DNA of 52,574 nucleotides from the NCBI GenBank assembly GCA_026415155.1, contig JAOAHQ010000068.1, positions 1-52,574 of the forward strand. Reading direction: 5' to 3'. The number at the start of each line of letters is the position of its first letter. Position 1 is the first letter of the stretch. The notes under the pieces were generated by a model. That model was not told where the DNA came from, did not search any database, and saw nothing but the letters and a program-made list of their open reading frames with translations. Source of the stretch: Rhodocyclaceae bacterium (GTDB lineage Bacteria; Pseudomonadota; Gammaproteobacteria; Burkholderiales; Rhodocyclaceae). Below are positions 48,078 to 52,574 of the stretch, piece after piece. The translations under genes and the position numbers were made by a program.

Positions 48078-48305
48078 GGGCGGGGTCATCCACTCGGAAG
48101 AAACAGGCCGTCCTGCCAGCGCCGAGTTTGGACGCAAAAAAATGGCAGAGGGAAGCAAGGGAACGGGCAGTATATCCGGCGCGGGGCGGCTTTAAGCTGC
48201 GGCAGGCCCCACGATCCAGGCGCGATTTGCTATCTTTACGGCCCCTGCTGCCTCGCAGCACGCGAACGTTTCAACACGGATCAAAGACATAGAAGGGAGT
48301 TGGTC
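48078..48305. promoter_or_regulatory. Divergent region between rdgC and ppdK
   Basis: 228 bases without a supported gene. It contains one 23-bp dispersed repeat copy (48107-48129), an A-rich run, and an AT-richer segment TTTGCTATCTTTACGG (48227-48242) that could be a ppdK promoter. GAAGGGAG (48291-48298) is the ppdK Shine-Dalgarno. The forward frame of ppdK is open across this region and into antisense rdgC, but it shows no PPDK similarity there. Confidence 0.4.
48107..48129 (+). repeat. 23-bp dispersed repeat, copy 12 (upstream of rdgC)
   Basis: GCCGTCCTGCC followed directly by AGCGCCGAGTTT, consensus match. It lies 29 bases upstream of the rdgC start codon. Confidence 0.88.
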
Positions 48306-51089
48306 ATGGCCGGTCAAAAATTCGTCTATGCCTTCGAGGAAGGCGATGGCAAGAACAAGATGCTGCTGGGCGGCAAGGGAGCGAATCTCTGCGAAATGAC
48401 GCAGATCGGCCTCAGGGTGCCGCCTGGCTTTACGATCACCACCGAGGCTTGCCTTGCCTATCTCGAACACAATGCGATGCCGGCCGGCCTCATGGACGAG
48501 GTCAAGCGCTACATGCAAGACCTCGAAAAGAAGACCGGCAAGCAGTTCGGCGGCGCCGACAACCCGCTGCTCGTCTCGGTGCGCTCCGGCTCGGCGATGT
48601 CGATGCCGGGCATGATGGACACCATTCTGAACCTCGGCCTTAACAAGACGACGCTGCAGGGGCTCATCAAACTCACCGACAACCCGCGCTTCGGCTACGA
48701 CTCCTATCGCCGCTTCATCCAGCTCTTCGGCAAGATCGCGCTCGGCGTCGATGACAAGCATTTCGATGAAGCGATGAACGCAATGAAACTGAAGGTCGGC
48801 GCCCGGCAGGACATCGATCTGAAGGCCGAGCATCTGGCCGAACTGGCCGATCAGTTTGCCAAGATCGTCGAAGTCAATACCGGCAAGCCCTTCCCTGAAG
48901 ACCCCTACCAGCAGCTCGAGATCGCGATTGGCGCGGTGTTCCGCTCATGGAACGGCAAGCGCGCCGTCGATTACCGCCGTCAGTTCAAGATCACCAAGGA
49001 GATGGCCAATGGCACGGCCGTCAATGTCTGCACGATGGTGTTCGGCAACATGGGCAACGATTCGGGCACCGGCGTCGGCTTCACGCGCAATCCGGCGACT
49101 GGCGAAAACCACATCTACGGCGAATATCTCGTCAATGCCCAGGGCGAGGACGTCGTCGCCGGCATCCGCACGCCGAAATCGATCGCCGAGATGGAACGCG
49201 ACATGCCGGAGATCTACCGGCAGCTGCTCGAGCTGCGCAACCGGCTCGAATCGCATTACAAGGAGGTGCAGGACTTCGAATTCACGATCGAGCGCGGCAC
49301 GCTCTACTGCCTGCAAACCCGCAACGGCAAGATGAACGCCCAGGCGATGGTGCGCACCTCGGTCGAGATGTTCAAGGAGGGGCTCATCAGCAAGGAGCGC
49401 GCGCTGATGCGCATCGAGCCGGCGATGCTCGAGCAGCTCCTCGTGCCGCAGCTTTCCCCCGCCTTCAAGGGCAAGCCTTTGGCCGTCGGCCTGCCGGCCT
49501 CGCCTGGCGCGGCTTCCGGCAAGATCGTCTTCGATGCCGATACCGCCGAGGCCTTGGGCCTTAAGGGCGAGAAGGTGATCTTGCTGCGCGAGGAGACCAA
49601 GCCCGAGGACATCCACGGCTTTTTCCAGGCGCAAGGGATCCTTACCGCGCGCGGCGGCAAGACCTCGCACGCGGCCGTCGTCGCGCGCGGCATGGGCAAG
49701 CCCTGCGTGTCGGGCTGCGAGGCGATCCACATCGACGACGTCAAGAAATCGGCTGTGATCGGTGACACGACCCTGCACGAAGGGGACGTTATCACCATCA
49801 ACGGCAGCAATGGCCATGTCTATGCCGGCGAAGTGCCGACCGTGCAGGCCGAGTTCAACGAGGACATGGCCACCTTGCTCAAATGGGCCGACGAGGTCGC
49901 GCGCTTGAAGGTGATGGCCAATGCCGATACGCCCGAAGATGCCCAGCGCGCGCGCGCCTTTGGCGCGATGGGCATCGGCCTTTGCCGCACCGAGCGCATG
50001 TTCAACGCCACCGACCGGCTGCCGATCGTGCAGGAGATGATCCTCGCCGAGACGGCTGAGGAGCGCCAGGCCGCCATCGACCGCCTCTTGCCGATCCAGC
50101 GCGCCGACTTCAAGGCCATCTTCAAGGCGATGCGCGGCCTGCCGGTCACCGTGCGCCTCATGGATCCGCCGCTGCATGAATTCCTGCCGACTGCCGCCCA
50201 GCTCGAGCTCGAGATCGCGCATCTGCATCATCTGCGCGATTCCTTAAAGGCCCTCGAAGAGCTGCCCGAGACCCTGAAGCTTCTGAATCCCAAGCTCTAT
50301 CAGCAATACGCCGATGGCTTGAACCGGCTTTCCGAGAGCATGCAGGAGTTCAAGGACAGCCACCTCGAAGAGGACATCATCGTCAAGAAGGAGCGCACCT
50401 TGAAGAAGGTGCGCCAGCTCTCCGAGGTGAATCCCATGCTCGGCCATCGCGGCGTGCGGCTCGGCATCACCTATCCTGAGCTCTACTCGATGCAGATCCA
50501 GGCCATCCTCGAAGCGGCCGCCCTGTGCGCCAAGGAAGGCATCGAGGTCTATCCCGAGATCATGGTGCCGCAGGTCGCCACCGTCGAGGAGCTCAAGCGC
50601 ATCCACGACATCGTCAAGCGCATCCACAAGGTCGTCGAGCTCACGCATGGCATCAACGTCAATTACAAGTTCGGCAGCATGCTCGAAGTGGTGCGCGCCT
50701 GCCTGCGCGCCGGCCGCATGGCCGAGATGGCGCAATTCTTCAGCTTCGGCACCAATGACCTCACCCAGACCACCCTCGGCCTCTCCCGCGACGACTCGGG
50801 CCGCTTCCTGCCGCTTTACATCGAGCGCAAGATCCTCCGCGACGACCCCTTCCAGACCATTGATCAGCGCGGTGTGGGCGAACTGGTGCAGATCGGCACC
50901 GAACGGGGCCGCAAGACCCGCCCCAATCTCAAGGTGGGCGTCTGTGGCGAGCACGGCGGCGACCCGGCCTCGGTGGAGTTCTTCCACAGGGTGGGCCTCA
51001 ACTACGTGAGTTGCTCGCCCTTCCGCGTGCCCATCGCCCGCCTGGCGGCGGCCCAGGCCGCCCTCGGCGAGGCGAAGCGGGATAAGTAG
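48306..51089 (+). CDS. ppdK: Pyruvate, phosphate dikinase
   Basis: 927 residues from ATG 48306. It interconverts pyruvate + ATP + Pi and PEP + AMP + PPi. N-terminal ATP-grasp: FEEGDGKNKMLLGGKGANL, SVRSGSAMSMPGMMDTILNLGLN. Swivelling phospho-His domain: GGKTSHAAVVARGMGKPCVSG (His455). C-terminal PEP-binding barrel: GLCRTERMF, FGTNDLTQTTLGLSRDD, GVCGEHGGDP with the catalytic Cys (~880). It would support gluconeogenesis/glycogen storage. The last ~250 bases shift toward GTG valine and a more mixed codon choice, possibly marking a join to foreign sequence although the frame is intact. Confidence 0.94.
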   Translation: MAGQKFVYAFEEGDGKNKMLLGGKGANLCEMTQIGLRVPPGFTITTEACLAYLEHNAMPAGLMDEVKRYMQDLEKKTGKQFGGADNPLLVSVRSGSAMSMPGMMDTILNLGLNKTTLQGLIKLTDNPRFGYDSYRRFIQLFGKIALGVDDKHFDEAMNAMKLKVGARQDIDLKAEHLAELADQFAKIVEVNTGKPFPEDPYQQLEIAIGAVFRSWNGKRAVDYRRQFKITKEMANGTAVNVCTMVFGNMGNDSGTGVGFTRNPATGENHIYGEYLVNAQGEDVVAGIRTPKSIAEMERDMPEIYRQLLELRNRLESHYKEVQDFEFTIERGTLYCLQTRNGKMNAQAMVRTSVEMFKEGLISKERALMRIEPAMLEQLLVPQLSPAFKGKPLAVGLPASPGAASGKIVFDADTAEALGLKGEKVILLREETKPEDIHGFFQAQGILTARGGKTSHAAVVARGMGKPCVSGCEAIHIDDVKKSAVIGDTTLHEGDVITINGSNGHVYAGEVPTVQAEFNEDMATLLKWADEVARLKVMANADTPEDAQRARAFGAMGIGLCRTERMFNATDRLPIVQEMILAETAEERQAAIDRLLPIQRADFKAIFKAMRGLPVTVRLMDPPLHEFLPTAAQLELEIAHLHHLRDSLKALEELPETLKLLNPKLYQQYADGLNRLSESMQEFKDSHLEEDIIVKKERTLKKVRQLSEVNPMLGHRGVRLGITYPELYSMQIQAILEAAALCAKEGIEVYPEIMVPQVATVEELKRIHDIVKRIHKVVELTHGINVNYKFGSMLEVVRACLRAGRMAEMAQFFSFGTNDLTQTTLGLSRDDSGRFLPLYIERKILRDDPFQTIDQRGVGELVQIGTERGRKTRPNLKVGVCGEHGGDPASVEFFHRVGLNYVSCSPFRVPIARLAAAQAALGEAKRDK

Positions 51090-51096
51090 CCAGACG

Positions 51097-51128
51097 GAGA
51101 GGGAGGGCCTGGCCCTCCCTCTCTCTTT
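51097..51128 (+). terminator. Intrinsic terminator after ppdK
   Basis: Stem GAGAGGGAGGG / CCCTCCCTCTC followed by TCTTTC, eight bases after the ppdK stop. Confidence 0.75.
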
Positions 51129-51138
51129 CAAAGACGAT

Positions 51139-51200
51139 GAGAGGGGCTGACCCGCCCCTCTCGCGGGGGCGTGGGGAAACCTGGTTTCCCCACGCCCCTT
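51139..51200. other. Two adjacent strong hairpins in the ppdK - nucleotidase gap
   Basis: First hairpin 51139-51162: GAGAGGGGC / GCCCCTCTC. Second 51166-51198: a perfect 15-bp stem GGGGCGTGGGGAAAC / GTTTCCCCACGCCCC with loop CTG, followed by TTT on the plus strand. Probably a terminator zone between convergent genes. The rest of the 174-base gap is GC-rich without recognisable genes. Confidence 0.7.
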
Positions 51201-51263
51201 TCAACCGGCGCCGTTCGAGGGTAAAGCCCTCCCGGACCCTCCCGTGAATGGCGTATTGTCGCT

Positions 51264-52544
51264 TCAATCCGCCGCTTCGGAGAAGGCCGCCGGACGCGCC
51301 GCTGCGGCGGTGGCGACGAAGGGCAACCGCACCACGTAGCGCACCGTGAGGCGCCCATCCACCCGCGGGTTGACGGTCCGGTTCGGCTGGGCCTCGATGT
51401 ACTCCTGCACCACGTCGGCGTCAATCAAGAAGGTGTTGAACTGGTTCCTGCCGCCACCCACCGAGGGATCGGCCAGATCGCCCCTGGAGGTGAAGACGCT
51501 GTAGCCGTCACCGCCGGTGAGCATGAAGCTGTTGGTCACCACGCGGTAGGTCTTTGCCGGATCGAGCGGCTCGAACCCGTCGCCCACCCGCACCTCCACG
51601 CTGCGCACGCGCGTGCCCGGGCGAGCGGGAATGGCCGGCTGGGTCGAGGTGGCGGGCTGCGGCGGTTGCGCCGCGTTGCCGGAGACATCCACCACCACCT
51701 TGAGGCCCGAAACCTGCGCGAAGCGCCCCGTGCCAACGGGGTTGCGATCGGCGCCCCGGGCGGCGCCGGGCTGTAGCGCCGAGTAGCCGTTCTCCAGGGC
51801 GGCCTTGAGCTGCGCGCCGGTCAGATCTACGTAGCAGAGCGTGTTGCCAAACGGCATCACCTCACGCAGGCGACCCACGGTGAGCACGCCCAGCGGGAGG
51901 CTGGTGCGAATACCGCCGCCGTTGATGATCGCCACGATCGGCACGCCCGCGGGGTTGCCCCCGGCCCTGACGATACGGTCACGGAAAGCGTCGGCGATCA
52001 AGTTGCCCAGGGCGGTCTCGCGGGCGCGCACGTCGGTGTTTGGCAGTTCCGTCAGCGAGGCGCCGAAGATCTGGTTGTTGAGCGCGTCGATGCGTGGCTT
52101 GAAGGTGGTGGTGATGGCGGTCTCGAAGCCCGCGAAAGGGGCGATAGCCGTCGGCGGCTCGCCCGGCAGCGGCGAGCGGCTGGAGGGCACGTCGTTGGCC
52201 CAGACCGGAATGACCGTGCTGGCCGACCCGACGCTGCTCACCCGCCCGTCGGCGTCAAAGCCGACGATCAGATCGCCGATCCACTTGCCCCACTCCCAAT
52301 CCTGCACGATCACGACATTTTCACCGTCGAGGTCCCTCACGAGCTGCGGATAGGCCGCCACTGGCGCGGCGCCGGGGATCAGGCTCGTCCCGTCAGGCAG
52401 GAGCGGCGTATGCGAGTGCCCGCCGACGATGATGTTCAGCCCGCGCACGGCGGCGGCCAGGGCGCGGTCGCCTTCGTAGCCGATGTGCGACAGGCAGATC
52501 ACCGTGCGGCAGTTGTTCGGCGCGGCGCGCAGGGTGTTGATCAG
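51264..52544 (-). CDS. 5'-nucleotidase / bifunctional metallophosphatase, N-terminus missing
   Basis: About 426 residues remain; the N-terminal signal peptide and first metal motifs are cut off at the contig end. It shows the metallophosphatase block ICLSHIGYEGDRALA and IVGGHSHTPLLPDG. The C-terminal 5'-nucleotidase domain carries ETALGNLIADAFRD, INGGGIRTSLP, MPFGNTLCYVDLTGAQL and NSFMLTGGDGYSVF. UshA-like, normally periplasmic and hydrolysing nucleotides. The frame appears to continue into 52545-52559 as MYKRQ, but those codons are sequencing adapter. Codon use (GTG, CGG, GGG common) differs from the window's other genes. Confidence 0.85.
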   Translation of the reverse strand: MINTLRAAPNNCRTVICLSHIGYEGDRALAAAVRGLNIIVGGHSHTPLLPDGTSLIPGAAPVAAYPQLVRDLDGENVVIVQDWEWGKWIGDLIVGFDADGRVSSVGSASTVIPVWANDVPSSRSPLPGEPPTAIAPFAGFETAITTTFKPRIDALNNQIFGASLTELPNTDVRARETALGNLIADAFRDRIVRAGGNPAGVPIVAIINGGGIRTSLPLGVLTVGRLREVMPFGNTLCYVDLTGAQLKAALENGYSALQPGAARGADRNPVGTGRFAQVSGLKVVVDVSGNAAQPPQPATSTQPAIPARPGTRVRSVEVRVGDGFEPLDPAKTYRVVTNSFMLTGGDGYSVFTSRGDLADPSVGGGRNQFNTFLIDADVVQEYIEAQPNRTVNPRVDGRLTVRYVVRLPFVATAAAARPAAFSEAAD

Positions 52545-52574
52545 CTGTCTCTTATACACATCTGACGCTGCCGA
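52545..52574. other. Nextera (Tn5 mosaic-end) sequencing adapter remnant
   Basis: CTGTCTCTTATACACATCT at 52545-52563 is the Tn5 mosaic end, followed by GACGCTGCCGA, the start of the standard Nextera read adapter. This is library-preparation sequence, not genomic DNA. Confidence 0.97.

Noticed and set aside
47292-48305. N-terminal extension of ppdK reaching back through rdgC
   Set aside because: The ppdK family start and a good Shine-Dalgarno are at 48306; the extension is antisense to rdgC.

Overview
The window looks like one whole contig from a GC-rich betaproteobacterium, probably Rhodocyclales/Nitrosomonadales-like. This is inferred from the conserved gyrA-serC-...-pheA-hisC-tyrA-aroA-cmk-rpsA-ihfB-lapA-lapB-hldE-hldD-cysM order, the cyanophycin locus with its DUF1854/ABC partners, and the codon style (GTC, CGC, GGC and CTC dominate). 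I cannot name a genus. Both ends are abnormal. The left edge cuts through the 5' end of a group II intron. The right edge ends in Nextera transposase adapter, and the last ~1.7 kb has a different codon style.

Layout. 1-2.3 kb: partial group II intron behind the ompA terminator, then ompA and an amidohydrolase on the minus strand. 2.4-20.3 kb: a long plus-strand housekeeping run. It covers DNA gyrase A, serine synthesis (serC, serA), aromatic amino acid synthesis (pheA, hisC, tyrA, an aroA-cmk fusion), a stray Uma2-family nuclease gene, ribosomal protein S1, IHF beta, LPS assembly factors lapA/lapB, ADP-heptose synthesis (hldE1, hldD), cysM and a DEDD exonuclease. 20.3-20.9 kb: a HepT/MntA toxin-antitoxin pair. 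21.0-25.3 kb: malQ and glgX for glycogen/maltodextrin use. 25.4-36.1 kb: a dense signalling locus. A four-gene minus-strand operon (hybrid kinase, PAS-GAF kinase, HD-GYP response regulator, hemerythrin-histidine kinase) is flanked by two paralogous double-receiver proteins without output domains. 36.2-43.8 kb: cyanophycin locus with a DUF1854 protein and a zinc-ribbon ABC exporter-like protein divergent from two cyanophycin synthetase genes, the first with a ruined Mur-ligase P-loop. 43.9-51.1 kb: a coiled-coil nuclease-like protein, glycogen phosphorylase, rdgC and pyruvate phosphate dikinase. 51.3-52.5 kb: a truncated 5'-nucleotidase.

Functionally the accessory half suggests a cell that banks carbon as glycogen (malQ, glgX, glgP, ppdK) and nitrogen as cyanophycin (cphA', cphA). 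It appears to sense oxygen or redox state through hemerythrin and PAS/GAF kinases that could feed c-di-GMP turnover.

The most unusual structure crosses all regions. A 23-bp sequence occurs twelve times in 52 kb, in both orientations. It has an invariant GCCGTC at one end, and its right half is AGCGCCGASTTT in most copies. Six copies sit in intergenic gaps, four of them directly at a stop codon and filling the gap. Six lie inside genes, including gyrA, tyrA, aroA and hldD, in different reading frames and in predicted loops. I do not recognise this element.
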